From the NCBI GenBank assembly GCA_963721405.1, contig CAVRJA010000005.1, positions 620,001 to 684,000 of the forward strand: a stretch of 64,000 nucleotides of DNA, given 5' to 3'. Both the position numbers and the translations under genes were made by a program. This DNA comes from JAFNAG01 sp963721405. Lineage in GTDB: Bacteria > Acidobacteriota > UBA6911. The notes beneath the pieces were generated by a model that saw nothing but the letters and a program-made list of their open reading frames with translations, did no database searches and was not told the DNA's origin. Positions 1 to 9,510 of this stretch are shown here, in pieces (the stretch's first letter is position 1; every line of letters begins with the position of its first letter).

Positions 1-223
1 GCGCCGCCTCCAGCAGTAACCGCAGGGTGCGCTCGTTGTCGCAGGAAATAACGGCCATGCCGTCGGCAGGGTGAGGCGGGTGAATGCGTGTTGTCGTTGT
101 GAAGATGGCGGGCATTGATTGGGAATACTCCTCGAGCAGCCTGAGGATCAATCCCGTTTTCCCTCCGCCCCCGACGAAGCTGATTCGTGCCGGCATTGAA
201 AAGGCGAATTGCTCGGAGAACAA
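1..223 (-). CDS. yqeC: YqeC family protein, selenium-dependent hydroxylase accessory (N-terminal part)
   Basis: Only the first ~74 residues are in the window; the gene runs off the left edge. The reverse-strand reading contains a P-loop-like SFVGGGGKTG followed ~20 residues later by TTTTRIHPP, the arrangement typical of YqeC, a putative NTP-binding factor linked to maturation of selenium-dependent molybdenum hydroxylases. I chose the TTG at 221-223 because an AGAGG lies about 9 nt upstream and an in-frame stop lies just beyond; an ATG at 194-196 is the alternative. It follows the flippase-like gene on the same strand after ~70 nt. Family known, function inferred; the rest of the gene is not visible. 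Confidence 0.6.
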   Translation of the reverse strand, partial: MFSEQFAFSMPARISFVGGGGKTGLILRLLEEYSQSMPAIFTTTTRIHPPHPADGMAVISCDNERTLRLLLEAA

Positions 224-294
224 GTCGATGTTCCTCTATTGGGCCTCGTACCGGGCCCTGAATGTGACTCTGGGCGTCCAAGACTCGCACAACA

Positions 295-1323
295 TCAGAA
301 ATCCGTCCCCATGGCGGCCATCTGCTGCAATTCGTTTCGGTTCCTGAAGATCACATAGACGATGCCGCCCGGCACGGCGGAGAGCACGATCATGAGCAGG
401 GTCAGCAGCGAAAGTGCCAGCCCCGTGGCAGGGGTGACCCCGATGCCGCCGAATAGGCTGACAAATGCATACTCCCTCAGACCCAGACCATTCAGGCTGA
501 TCGGGATCATCGTGATGAGCGTGATGACCGGGATAAAAACCAGGAAATAGAGAAATGAAATGTGCAGATGGAGGCCTTCGGCCGTCACCCAGGCGACGGC
601 GAAGACCAGAACCTGGTTGAATATCGAGATCAGCAGCGAATCAAGCAGGACGCGGGGATGCCTGCCCATGACCTGGAAGGCGCTCGAGATGGCGTCGACG
701 CGGCCGGCGGTCCGCGAGAGTTTCAGCCTGTGCAGCAGCTTCGTGAACAGCCGGTGCAGGCTGGGCATGAAAATCACGATGTTCGCGCCGATGAACGCGG
801 CGAAGGACAACCAGATCAGGAGCCGGACCGGGATGCCGGGGATCTCGCTGGGGATGAGGAATGTCCCGATGCAGGCGATGATCATCATGGCCAGCATTCC
901 CGCGTCGCGATCCAGAAAGGTCGCGGCGAAACTCTGGGCATAATTGCGGGACGGCTTGCCGGCATAGTACATTTTGACGACGTCCCCGCCTACGGCAGTC
1001 GGGAATGCCAGGTTGAAAAACAATCCGATGCAGTAGATCTGGAACAGGCGCACCAGTGAAAACACGGGCATCAGCGGCCTCATGAGCATGCGCCACCTGA
1101 AAATGCAGATGTAGTGGCCGACCCAGAGGATCATGAAGGCGGCCACCAGGAAGCCCAGTTCCGCGTTGCGCAAGGTGGCGCCGAACTCGTGAAAATCATA
1201 CTTGCGGAACAGCAGGTAGAACAGGAGCAGGCTGACCCCTGCCTTGCACAAAGCCGTTATCTTACCCTTCATGGGCTGCCCGTTTCTGTTTGAGACCACA
1301 TCCGTCCCGATTGACCGGCGCAT
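295..1323 (-). CDS. Lysylphosphatidylglycerol synthase TM-domain / flippase-like integral membrane protein
   Basis: A 342-residue polytopic membrane protein of the UPF0104/LPG_synthase_TM type (the AglD/MprF transmembrane domain). Hydrophobic segments run through the protein, with the family-like stretch AFPTAVGGDVVKMYY near residue 110 and a late PISLNGLGLREYAFVSLFG segment typical of this family. These proteins are thought to flip or handle lipid-linked substrates in the inner membrane; the substrate here is unknown. The start is uncertain: Met1 at 1323 has no clear ribosome site, and Met18 (1272), giving MKGKITALCKAG, is equally likely. It sits between mutS and yqeC on the same strand. Confidence 0.8.
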   Translation of the reverse strand: MRRSIGTDVVSNRNGQPMKGKITALCKAGVSLLLFYLLFRKYDFHEFGATLRNAELGFLVAAFMILWVGHYICIFRWRMLMRPLMPVFSLVRLFQIYCIGLFFNLAFPTAVGGDVVKMYYAGKPSRNYAQSFAATFLDRDAGMLAMMIIACIGTFLIPSEIPGIPVRLLIWLSFAAFIGANIVIFMPSLHRLFTKLLHRLKLSRTAGRVDAISSAFQVMGRHPRVLLDSLLISIFNQVLVFAVAWVTAEGLHLHISFLYFLVFIPVITLITMIPISLNGLGLREYAFVSLFGGIGVTPATGLALSLLTLLMIVLSAVPGGIVYVIFRNRNELQQMAAMGTDF

Positions 1324-1382
1324 AGTGTAGCACGGCCGCTTCGTCGAAATTAACCTCTGCGTTCATGTGAGCGTCTCAACGG

Positions 1383-3887
1383 CTAGAAGAGGGACTTCTG
1401 AATCTCCTCGATGACTTCCTGCGTGGAACGGTTGCGCGGACGCCCCGTGAGGTCGATTTCCTTCTTCTCCAGCCGTTCGAGGATTTCCCCGGCCCGGCGC
1501 ACGACTTCCCGTGGGAGGCCCGCCAGGCGGGCAACCTCGACCCCATAACTCTTGTCGGCTGTCCCGGGCGTAACCTTGCGCAGGAATACGATCTCCTTGC
1601 CGGCTTCCTTGATTGCCATGCAATAGTTCTTCACGCCGCTGTGCACGTCCGCCATGCGGGTGAGTTCGTGATAGTGCGTGGCGAACAGGGTTTTCGCCCG
1701 GTGCACCTGGTTCTGGACCAGGTATTCCGCCACGGCCCAGGCAATGGAAAGGCCGTCGAATGTCGCGGTCCCGCGTCCCACCTCGTCAAGCAGGATCAGG
1801 CTCCGGTTGGTGGCCGTGTTGAGGATGTTGGCCGTCTCGATCATCTCCACCATGAAGGTCGAACGGCCCCGCGCGAGGTTGTCCGATGCCCCGACGCGGG
1901 TGTAGATCCTGTCGACGAGCCCCATGCGGACGTGGCTGGCCGGCACAAACGAGCCGATCTGAGCCAGGATGACGATCAGGGCCGTCTGCCGCAGGTACGT
2001 GGACTTGCCCCCCATGTTGGGTCCCGTCAGGATCAGCAGTTGATCGGTCGTCGTGTTCAGGTAGAGATCGTTGGGGATGAAGGGGCGGCTCTGATGTTCC
2101 ACCATCGGGTGTCGGCCCTGCTGGATATAAACTTCGTCGCCGTCCACGATCTCCGGCCTGGAGTATTCGTTCTTCAGGGCGACCTCGGCGAGAGCGGCAT
2201 AGACGTCGACTTCCCCGAGAAGCCTGGCGGTCGCCTGAATTCGCACAGCCTGGGCCGCAATCCCCGCCCGAACCTGGGCAAACAGCTCCTTCTCCAAAGC
2301 GGCGATCCGTTCTTCCGCGTGCAGGACCTTCTCCTCATATGTCTGCAATTCAGCGGTCACGAATCGCTCACAGCTGACCAGCGTCTGCTTGCGCACGTAG
2401 TCGGTGGGGACTTGCGCCAGGTTCGACTTTGTCACCTCGATGAAATATCCGAACACCTGGTTGAACTTGACCTTCAGGGAATTGATACCGGTGCGCCGGC
2501 GCTCGCGGGTCTCGAGCGACGCGATGTATTCCTTTCCGCTGGAGCGTATTCCGCGGAGTTCGTCGAGTTCCGCCGAATAGCCTTTCCGGATGATGCCCGG
2601 CTCGCTGGCGGAGTTCGGCGGATCGTCCGAGATGGAGTTCTGGATCAGCCCGACGATGTCGGCGAGGTCGTCAAGGAGGTCCCGGATTCCCGCGAGGCGG
2701 CCGGCGGGGAATCCCGCCAACATGACGCGAATCGAGGGGACTTCCGTGAGGGAATCGCGCAGAGCCAGCAGTTCCCGCGGATTGGCGACACCCGCGGTTA
2801 CCCGGCTCGTCAACCGTTCCAGGTCGTGGATTCCCGCGAGCTTGCGGCTGAGACGGTCCTGCGCCGGCACGTCGGCCGCAAGAGCGGCGACGGCATCCAG
2901 GCGCATTTCGAGCGTTCCGCGATCGAGCAGAGGCGTCAGCAACCAGGATTTCAGCATCCTGCCGCCCATTCCGGTGCGAGTCTGGTCGAGCAGCCAGAGA
3001 AGGGATCCCTTCCTGCTTCCGTCGAGCGACTCGACCAATTCCAGGTTCGTGATCGTCGAGGAGTCAAGCCTCAAGTAGTCCGAGGTATCGAGGAAACGCA
3101 GGCGCGCGACCTTCGCCAGGGAATCGATCTGGGTCGAGCGCAGATAGTGGATCAACGATCCTGCCGCAGAAACTGCGAGGGGCCGCGCCTCGCAACCGAA
3201 ACCGTCCAGGCTGGCAACCGCGAAGTGCTCCAGAAGCACCCGGTGGGCATAGTCGAAGTTGAAGGCCCAATCATCGAGCGGGCTGGCCACCCAATCCGCC
3301 GACCAGTCCCGTGTGAGCCGCTGCCGCAAATCGTTCGTGTCGTCTTCGGGCAGAACCAGTTCACGGGGATTGAACCGGCTCAGCTCATCCACCGCCTTCT
3401 GCCAGGCAGCCTCGCCGGCAAAATCGACGGCCAGGAATTCGGCAGTCGAAAGATCCATGAATGCCAGGCCCAGTCCATCCGGAGTCTGGATCAGGCTGGC
3501 GAGATAGTTGTTTTCCTTGGAGTCGAGCAACATCTCTTCGACGACCGTGCCGGGCGTCATCACCCGTGTGACCTCGCGATGGACCAGCTTCCTGGCGGTC
3601 TTGGGATCCTCGACCTGTTCGCAGATGGCAATCTTGTATCCCTTCCGCAGCAGGCGGGCGATGTAACCGTCGACCGAATGATAGGGAACTCCGCACATCG
3701 GGATAGGCGCGCCGCCCTTGTCTTTATTACGCGACGTGAGGGTAATTTCCAGTTCGCGGGATGCCGTGACGGCATCCTCGTAAAACATCTCGTAGAAATC
3801 GCCCAGGCGGAAGAAGACCAGCTTCCCAGGGAAACGCCGTTTTACGTCGTGGTACTGTTTCATCATGGGGGTGAGGTCTTCGATCAT
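1383..3887 (-). CDS. mutS: DNA mismatch repair protein MutS
   Basis: Recognises mispaired and looped bases and recruits MutL; a clamp-forming ABC-type ATPase acting on DNA. With the start at 3887 the protein is 834 residues, normal for MutS. The mismatch-binding Phe-x-Glu is visible in GDFYEMF (F31, E33). The Walker A GPNMGGKST lies near residue 622, the Walker B LILLDEVGRGT near 697 and the His switch THYHE near 738. The reading frame stays open up to 3959, but the extra 24 residues match nothing in the family, so I prefer the ATG at 3887. It is transcribed from a strong promoter at 4061-4089 and is followed by the flippase-like gene after ~60 nt. Confidence 0.95.
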   Translation of the reverse strand: MIEDLTPMMKQYHDVKRRFPGKLVFFRLGDFYEMFYEDAVTASRELEITLTSRNKDKGGAPIPMCGVPYHSVDGYIARLLRKGYKIAICEQVEDPKTARKLVHREVTRVMTPGTVVEEMLLDSKENNYLASLIQTPDGLGLAFMDLSTAEFLAVDFAGEAAWQKAVDELSRFNPRELVLPEDDTNDLRQRLTRDWSADWVASPLDDWAFNFDYAHRVLLEHFAVASLDGFGCEARPLAVSAAGSLIHYLRSTQIDSLAKVARLRFLDTSDYLRLDSSTITNLELVESLDGSRKGSLLWLLDQTRTGMGGRMLKSWLLTPLLDRGTLEMRLDAVAALAADVPAQDRLSRKLAGIHDLERLTSRVTAGVANPRELLALRDSLTEVPSIRVMLAGFPAGRLAGIRDLLDDLADIVGLIQNSISDDPPNSASEPGIIRKGYSAELDELRGIRSSGKEYIASLETRERRRTGINSLKVKFNQVFGYFIEVTKSNLAQVPTDYVRKQTLVSCERFVTAELQTYEEKVLHAEERIAALEKELFAQVRAGIAAQAVRIQATARLLGEVDVYAALAEVALKNEYSRPEIVDGDEVYIQQGRHPMVEHQSRPFIPNDLYLNTTTDQLLILTGPNMGGKSTYLRQTALIVILAQIGSFVPASHVRMGLVDRIYTRVGASDNLARGRSTFMVEMIETANILNTATNRSLILLDEVGRGTATFDGLSIAWAVAEYLVQNQVHRAKTLFATHYHELTRMADVHSGVKNYCMAIKEAGKEIVFLRKVTPGTADKSYGVEVARLAGLPREVVRRAGEILERLEKKEIDLTGRPRNRSTQEVIEEIQKSLF

Positions 3888-4060
3888 CACCGAGATACCG
3901 GTTCCTATGAGATAAGGTCGGGTTGCCCGGCCGCCGCGCCGTGGGCGAACCGGGTTCAAACACCACTGCCCGATCGATGCTGGAGGATCCGGACGCCACG
4001 GGCAAAGGATTGTCGAACTTGACTGGAAATATCTCTAATCCTTGTAGTTAAAGAATTCCC

Positions 4061-4089
4061 AGTATATAATCTGCCTCCGCGGATGTCAA
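4061..4089 (-). promoter_or_regulatory. Sigma70-type promoter for mutS
   Basis: On the minus strand TTGACA (4089-4084), a 17-nt spacer and TATACT (4066-4061). Transcription would start near 4054, leaving a leader of ~165 nt before the preferred mutS start. The left arm of an AGGAGTC repeat (from 4111) begins only ~20 nt upstream of the -35 box. Confidence 0.7.
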
Positions 4090-4110
4090 CGACAACCCGG
4101 AGAACCAGTA

Positions 4111-4412
<302 letters not shown>

Positions 4413-4446
4413 TTCCCCGTTATTCGACGGATTCGCGGCTGAATCA

Positions 4447-5145
4447 ATGGAACAAGCCTTGAAAGTCCTGGCACTCGACACATCGACTCCCCGCGGCAGC
4501 GTCGCGCTGCTCGAGGGGCGTGATCTGGCTGCGGAGCTGAGACTGCGGTCGTTGGAGACCCACTCGGCACGGCTGCTCGGGAGCATCTCGTTTCTGCTCC
4601 AGAATGTCGGCTGGAAGCTGACGGATCTCGGCTTGATCGCCGCCGGGATCGGCCCGGGATCCTTCACCGGGATACGGATCGGCGTGGCGACGGCTTTGGG
4701 CCTCGCGCAGACCCTGTCGCTGCCGTTCGCGGGGATTTCGGGACTGGACGCCATGGCGCAACAGCTTCCGGGCACGGACGGACCGATCAGCGTTGTTCTG
4801 GATGCCCAGCGTTCCCAGGTTTACTACGCGGAATACATAAGCGAGAAAGGGAAGACCCGGAAAGCGGGCAAGCCGGCTCTCCTGTTTCCCTCCGATCTGA
4901 AAAATCGTCTCAAGGGAACGTATCGCACGGTGATAGGGGACGGGGCGGTTCGCTATGCGTCGGAGCTGAATCTCAGCAGAACGCGCTGGCCTCGCCTGGC
5001 GGAGGTCGATCTTTTTCTGGCCGCTCCCCTGGGCAGGTTGGCGCTCGCGCGCAAGCGGGCATGGAGGTCGGGAGTTTTTCTGCAGTCGGACCCACTGTAC
5101 ATCCGACCTCCCGATGCGCAGCGGCGGAAGGTGAACGAGCGGTGA
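4447..5145 (+). CDS. tsaB: tRNA threonylcarbamoyladenosine biosynthesis protein TsaB
   Basis: A 232-residue ASKHA-fold protein that works with TsaD and TsaE to place threonylcarbamoyl on A37 of ANN-decoding tRNAs. The N-terminus VLALDTSTPRGSVALL and the motif GPGSFTGIRIGVATALGLA (about residues 70-90) are diagnostic of TsaB/YeaZ. The length matches the family. Its TGA overlaps the GTG start of rimI by 4 nt (GTGA), so the two are translationally coupled; this tsaB-rimI pairing is common in bacteria. tsaD and tsaE are not in the window. Upstream lies the AGGAGTC repeat element, and I see no convincing promoter. Confidence 0.93.
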   Translation: MEQALKVLALDTSTPRGSVALLEGRDLAAELRLRSLETHSARLLGSISFLLQNVGWKLTDLGLIAAGIGPGSFTGIRIGVATALGLAQTLSLPFAGISGLDAMAQQLPGTDGPISVVLDAQRSQVYYAEYISEKGKTRKAGKPALLFPSDLKNRLKGTYRTVIGDGAVRYASELNLSRTRWPRLAEVDLFLAAPLGRLALARKRAWRSGVFLQSDPLYIRPPDAQRRKVNER

Positions 5146-5609
5146 TTCAATCCAGCCTGATTCAAATTTCGGACCTCGCCCTGCAGGACATCCCGGAGCT
5201 GGAAGACCTCGAGGGAGTGACGTCGCTCTGCTATTGGGGGACGGAACACTACAAACGCTTTTTGGAGCAGCCGGAATATTTCGCCCGGAAGGCCGTGGCC
5301 ACGCTCGAGACGGGCGGCACCCGGATGGTGGGCTTTTTCCTCGCCCGCGCGGTCCTGGAGAATCTGGAACTGCTGAAGATCGGCGTCTACCCCGAATACC
5401 AGAAGCAGGGAATCGGGTCCCGGTTGTTGAGTGCGGCATTCAAGGAAGCACTCAAGCGCGGCTGCCTTCGGTGTTTCCTCGAGGTGCGCATGTCGAACAG
5501 CGGTGCGATCCAGTTCTATCTCGACCACCGATTCAAAATCGCGGGCGAGCGCACGAATTACTACACCGAACCGATCGAAGATGCCTACGTCATGGAATGC
5601 TGGCTTTAA
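5142..5609 (+). CDS. rimI: Ribosomal protein S18-alanine N-acetyltransferase RimI
   Basis: A 155-residue GNAT acetyltransferase; RimI acetylates the N-terminal alanine of ribosomal protein S18. The acetyl-CoA-binding region is visible in LKIGVYPEYQKQGIGSRLL (R/Q-x-x-G-x-G/A type), followed by EVRMSNSGAIQFYLDHRFKI and a Tyr-rich tail. The start is the GTG at 5142, supported by GGAAGG about 10 nt upstream and by the GTGA overlap with the tsaB stop. An open frame extends back into tsaB to 5061 but is not needed. Other N-acetyltransferase targets cannot be excluded from sequence alone. Confidence 0.88.
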   Translation: MIQSSLIQISDLALQDIPELEDLEGVTSLCYWGTEHYKRFLEQPEYFARKAVATLETGGTRMVGFFLARAVLENLELLKIGVYPEYQKQGIGSRLLSAAFKEALKRGCLRCFLEVRMSNSGAIQFYLDHRFKIAGERTNYYTEPIEDAYVMECWL

Positions 5610-5924
5610 CCCGAAATATTCACGAGGCGGGACAGAATACCATTACTTGTTGATTCTAATGGTTTAGGGTACTATAGGTAGTGGTGTCGTGGATGACCGC
5701 TCCTGATTGAGCGGGCCGTGCAGGAACCAGGTTCAAGCCGAATCGAAATCGCTGCTTCTATTGGAATGATCGCACCGACTGGGCGGAAAAAGCAGGCGGG
5801 CCGCAGGGCAGTTCATGGCCGTCGCTGGAAATTGCTTTGGATCAAACCGCGATTTGGCTAGAATAGCCCGACATGCAATTATGAGGATACGCAACTCCGG
5901 TTTACCCCCAAAAGGAGGACTCTC
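5610..5924 (+). promoter_or_regulatory. Intergenic leader with candidate sigma70 promoter and strong SD for the solute-binding protein gene
   Basis: No gene is visible in these ~315 nt. A candidate promoter is TTGGAT (5837-5842), a 16-nt spacer and TAGAAT (5859-5864). An excellent Shine-Dalgarno sequence AAAGGAGGA (5911-5919) sits 6 nt before the TTG start of the next gene, which fixes that start. No riboswitch fold is recognised. Confidence 0.4.
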
Positions 5925-7079
5925 TTGCGGACTGCAAAGTTTTGCATCTTAATCACTGGTCTTGCTCTTCTCTCTGTTCATTGCAACGGATCCAAGCCGG
6001 CGCCCGACGCATGGGCCTCGATGGCGAAAAACAAAGTGGTGCGCATCGCCACGAATCCTTACAACGTGCCCTTCGAATCCGGGGACGTCACGGGCGTGCA
6101 GGGTTTCGATGTCGACCTGGGTAATGAGATCGCGAAGGATCTTAACTACGACCCGAAGTGGATCAAGGTCGACGAGTTCGGCCGGATCCTGGAGATTCTG
6201 AAAAACGGCGAAGTGGAGATGGTCATTTCGACGGTCGCGATTATTGAAGAGAGGAAGAAGGAATTTGCATTCTCTGATCCGTATTTCGAGAGCAGCAATA
6301 CCATCGCCCGGCGCCGCGACAACAATGAGATCAAGGACCTCGCGTCCCTGGCCGGGAAAAAAGTCGGCGTGCAGGAGGGACGTACGGGCGACAGGTTCAT
6401 GACCGAACAGAAGACAGCGGCAAACGTGACTGTCAGCCGCTTCAAGGTGCTCGACGATGCCTTGGGCGCGCTGAACCGCGGCGAAATCGATGCGGTCGTG
6501 GGCGACAAGCCGATCATGACTTACAGCATCGCCAAGAGCGCCTACGCGACCAACCTGATCACCACCGACGTCGAGCTGCTGAAGACCCAGTATGGCGTCG
6601 TGGTCCGGCCTGAGGAGACCAAGCTGCTGGCGAAGGTCAACGAGACGATCGCCCGGCTCAAGAACGCCAAGCAGTTCGACGCCTGGTACGACAAGTGGTT
6701 CGGCAGCGTCATGACGGACACGAGCAAGGAAATCTTGAAGATTGAAGAGCAGGAACGGCTCAAAGTGGCGCCCAAGACAATCAACATCAACTTCGTCAAG
6801 GAGTCCGGCAGCCCAGTCAAGCTGGACCGGCTCGACGGCTTCAACGCGGCCCTCAGCGGCACCGGCGGGAATTTCACGTCCACGCCGATCACGACGGACG
6901 AAGCCGGAGTGAGGGGCAGTTGCAGGTTCACGAGCCCGATTCCGCCGGGTGAATACAGGCTGATCCTGTCCCGGCTCCAGGTGAACCAGGCCATCACGGT
7001 CGAAAAGAGGCCGGTGTCGGCGTTTACATGGACGCTGACTTTCAAGTCCTCCGGCAATCTGGATATCAATGTAAGATAG
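5925..7079 (+). CDS. Family 3 extracellular solute-binding protein with an extra C-terminal domain
   Basis: A 384-residue exported protein. Residues ~40-265 form an SBP_bac_3 domain of the amino-acid/polar-solute type: VVRIATNPYNVPFE, GFDVDLGNEIAKDL, EFAFSDPYFESS, LAGKKVGVQEG and a closing FDAWYDKWFGS. The N-terminus is a signal peptide ending near Cys20, but His at -1 makes the lipobox atypical. After residue ~265 a further ~115 residues follow (SPVKLDRLDG, IPPGEYRLILSR), looking like a beta-sandwich and not part of normal SBPs. No permease or ATPase gene is nearby, so it may be an orphan receptor rather than a transporter subunit. The TTG start is fixed by the perfect ribosome site. Confidence 0.85.
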   Translation: MRTAKFCILITGLALLSVHCNGSKPAPDAWASMAKNKVVRIATNPYNVPFESGDVTGVQGFDVDLGNEIAKDLNYDPKWIKVDEFGRILEILKNGEVEMVISTVAIIEERKKEFAFSDPYFESSNTIARRRDNNEIKDLASLAGKKVGVQEGRTGDRFMTEQKTAANVTVSRFKVLDDALGALNRGEIDAVVGDKPIMTYSIAKSAYATNLITTDVELLKTQYGVVVRPEETKLLAKVNETIARLKNAKQFDAWYDKWFGSVMTDTSKEILKIEEQERLKVAPKTININFVKESGSPVKLDRLDGFNAALSGTGGNFTSTPITTDEAGVRGSCRFTSPIPPGEYRLILSRLQVNQAITVEKRPVSAFTWTLTFKSSGNLDINVR

Positions 7080-7127
7080 CCGGCGCGATGGCCGCGTGCC
7101 GCGCTGCTGTTGATCCGGGATGAGAAA

Positions 7128-8300
7128 ATGAAGTACCCGTTATTCCGCACGATTCTGATAACCGCGTTATGCACCGGCGCGGCAACCATCCTGTTGTTGC
7201 GCTGGGGCATGATTCCGCAATCGGCCAGGCCGGCCGCCGTCGCGGAGGTGGAATCCGCCGCGGCGGCGAACCCATCGCAGCCGCCGCTGAGCCCCGACGA
7301 GCAGGTCAACATCTCCGTCTACAACAAGGTCAGCCCGGGCGTGGTGAACATCACCTCGACGATCGTGGAATACGACTTCTTCTTTCAGGCGTACGCCAGC
7401 CCGTCCACGGGCAGCGGCGTGGTGCTGGACCTGAATGGGAACGTCCTTACCAACAACCACGTGATTGAATCGGCGCAGACCCTGGAAGTGGCCCTGCCCG
7501 ACCGCACGACCTACCAGGCCGAGGTTGTGGGGCGGGACCCGCAAAACGATCTGGCCGTGATCCGTTTGCTCAAGGCGCCGAAGGAGAGACTGCACCCGGT
7601 CGCGATGGGCGATTCCTCCACCTTGAAAGTGGGTCAGAAAGTCCTGGCGCTCGGCAATCCGTTCCGCCTCCAGAATACTCTGACGACAGGGATCGTCAGT
7701 TCTCTCGGCAGGAAGATCCGGACCGACAACGGCAACCTGATCGACAACATCATTCAGACAGACGCCGCCATCAATCCCGGGAGTTCCGGCGGCCCGCTGC
7801 TGAACTCGGCAGGCGAAATGATCGGGATCAATACCATGATCGTTTCACCGGGCGGCGCCAACGGCGGCAACGTCGGCATCGGGTTTGCGGTCCCCGTCAA
7901 CACGGCGCGTCGCGTCGTGGGCGACCTGATCAAAGAAGGGCGTGTTTTGCGCCCATGGATGGGAGTGGAAGGCTACGACATCACGCCGGACCTGGCCTCC
8001 GCACTCGACCTGCCCGTAGAAAGCGGCCTGCTCATCGCCAGAACCTATAGGGGCAGCACGGCTGAAGCCGCGGGCCTCCGCCAGGCGAGCGAGGTGGTAG
8101 GCCTGTTCAATCAGAGGTTCCTTACGGGAGGCGACATCATCACTGAAATCGACGGCAAGGCGGTCGGCGGTTTGGATGATATCGAGCTTGCCCTGGAGAG
8201 CAAAAAACCCGGCGATACGGTGCGCCTGACCTTCTACCGCGGACGGGCCAAGATGCAGAAAACGGCGACTTTGCTGGAGCAACCGCGGAGACTGCGCTGA
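7128..8300 (+). CDS. HtrA/DegP-like serine protease with PDZ domain
   Basis: A 390-residue periplasmic trypsin-fold protease of the Deg/HtrA group that degrades or refolds damaged envelope proteins. An N-terminal signal anchor (about residues 7-25) precedes the protease domain. The catalytic triad is visible: H111 in TNNHVIES, D141 in PQNDLAVIR and S220 in NPGSSGGPLLN. A single PDZ domain follows (about residues 280-385: LLIARTYRGSTAEAAGLR, GGDIITEIDGKAV). I took the ATG at 7128, with GGGA ~8 nt upstream, rather than the TTG at 7110. One PDZ domain makes it closer to DegS/HhoA than to two-PDZ DegP. Confidence 0.92.
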   Translation: MKYPLFRTILITALCTGAATILLLRWGMIPQSARPAAVAEVESAAAANPSQPPLSPDEQVNISVYNKVSPGVVNITSTIVEYDFFFQAYASPSTGSGVVLDLNGNVLTNNHVIESAQTLEVALPDRTTYQAEVVGRDPQNDLAVIRLLKAPKERLHPVAMGDSSTLKVGQKVLALGNPFRLQNTLTTGIVSSLGRKIRTDNGNLIDNIIQTDAAINPGSSGGPLLNSAGEMIGINTMIVSPGGANGGNVGIGFAVPVNTARRVVGDLIKEGRVLRPWMGVEGYDITPDLASALDLPVESGLLIARTYRGSTAEAAGLRQASEVVGLFNQRFLTGGDIITEIDGKAVGGLDDIELALESKKPGDTVRLTFYRGRAKMQKTATLLEQPRRLR

Positions 8301-8403
8301 CCATCGCCGTTTGGCTGGACACTCCGGCGCGCGGGAGGGCACGCTGCGCCGTGCGGAACAATCGTTCGGATCGAATCAGACGCCGAGGAATCCCTGCAAC
8401 CGC

Positions 8404-9510
8404 ATGCTTGAGCGCAAGATGTATCGCACGAAAACCATGGCCTGCACGGCGCTCCTGCTTGCGGCCTGCCTGGCCGGCGACTCCGCCGCGAATCAACGCG
8501 CCGGGGCGCCTGCCGCGACTCCCCCGGCGACGCAGGGAGACTTAACCCGGCTCGCCGACGGCGTCTTTGTCCGCATCGTAAGCCCGGACAGCGACGCCGT
8601 CAGCAACGGCGGCGTGATCGTCCTGGAGAGCGGCGTACTCCTGTTTGACACTTACTACACTCCCGAAGCCGCCGGTGCGTTGGCGGACAAGCTCAAGGCA
8701 GTGACGCCCCGCCCTGTGCGCTACATCGTCAACAGCCACTTCCACCCGGACCACACGCACGGCAACCAGGTTTTCCCCGCGGCGCGCCAGTTGATCGCGA
8801 CCACCGCCGCCCGCCGGGACATGTTGCAGAAGGATCTCCCGGCCTTGAACCAGGTGCGGAATATAGCCCGAACCCAGGTGGAGCAGTTGTCCAAGGAACT
8901 CGGCATGGAGCCGGATGTGAAGAGACAGGAGGCGCTCCGCGGGCAGTTGAACGCGCGGCAGGCATTCCTGCGGAGCATGTCTGCACTGAAGATCGTCGCG
9001 CCCTCCATGACGGTCGATGACAATTTGAGCCTTCGCGACGGCGGCCGGGAAGTGCGGTTGCTCTTTCTGGGGGCCGGCCACACGGACGGCGATCTGGTCC
9101 TCTTCCTGCCGCAGGAAAAGATCGTCTTCCTGGGGGACCTGTTTTTCAATGCCTCGTTGCCGAACGCCGAGGACGCCACGTTTCTCGAGTGGACAAAGAC
9201 GCTGGGAGAGGCCTTGAAGCTGGATGCTGCGACCTTCGTCCCGGGACACGGGCAGGTCGGGACACGGCGCGATGTCGAGGATTTTCTCAACTACCTCAAG
9301 GACCTGAAGGAACTGGTGGCGCCGGCGGTCAAACGCGGCGACACGCTGGAACAGGTCGTCGCGGATCTGCACCTTCCGGCCAAGTACGCTTCCTTTGGTT
9401 TTCAGAACTTCTTTCCCGCCAACCTGCAGAAAATGTATGCTGAGCTGAAGGCGCTTGAAACTGCCGCCCAGCAGAAGGACGGCGTGAAAAAAGAGGGAAT
9501 GCTGCCATGA
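8404..9510 (+). CDS. Metallo-beta-lactamase-fold hydrolase, predicted lipoprotein
   Basis: A 368-residue MBL-fold protein. The signal peptide ends in the lipobox LAAC (Cys22), suggesting membrane anchoring. The metal-binding motif HxHxDH is present in NSHFHPDHTHGN (H112, H114, D116, H117). Further ligands are in GAGHTDGDLVLFL and FVPGHGQVGT. A helical insertion of ~70 residues (RRDMLQKDLPAL to LRSMSALKI) separates the first motif from the rest of the fold. The substrate is unknown; the fold covers beta-lactamases, quorum lactonases and glyoxalase II types, and I would not call it an antibiotic resistance gene. Its stop overlaps the next start (ATGA). Confidence 0.82.
   Translation: MLERKMYRTKTMACTALLLAACLAGDSAANQRAGAPAATPPATQGDLTRLADGVFVRIVSPDSDAVSNGGVIVLESGVLLFDTYYTPEAAGALADKLKAVTPRPVRYIVNSHFHPDHTHGNQVFPAARQLIATTAARRDMLQKDLPALNQVRNIARTQVEQLSKELGMEPDVKRQEALRGQLNARQAFLRSMSALKIVAPSMTVDDNLSLRDGGREVRLLFLGAGHTDGDLVLFLPQEKIVFLGDLFFNASLPNAEDATFLEWTKTLGEALKLDAATFVPGHGQVGTRRDVEDFLNYLKDLKELVAPAVKRGDTLEQVVADLHLPAKYASFGFQNFFPANLQKMYAELKALETAAQQKDGVKKEGMLP

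Noticed and set aside
1641..4022. A 793-codon plus-strand open frame opposite mutS
   Set aside because: Shadow of mutS, His/Arg/Gln-rich with no family features.
8404..9510. Calling the MBL-fold lipoprotein a beta-lactamase resistance gene
   Set aside because: Only the general metal-binding motif is visible; the long helical insertion and lipobox do not point to a known carbapenemase group.
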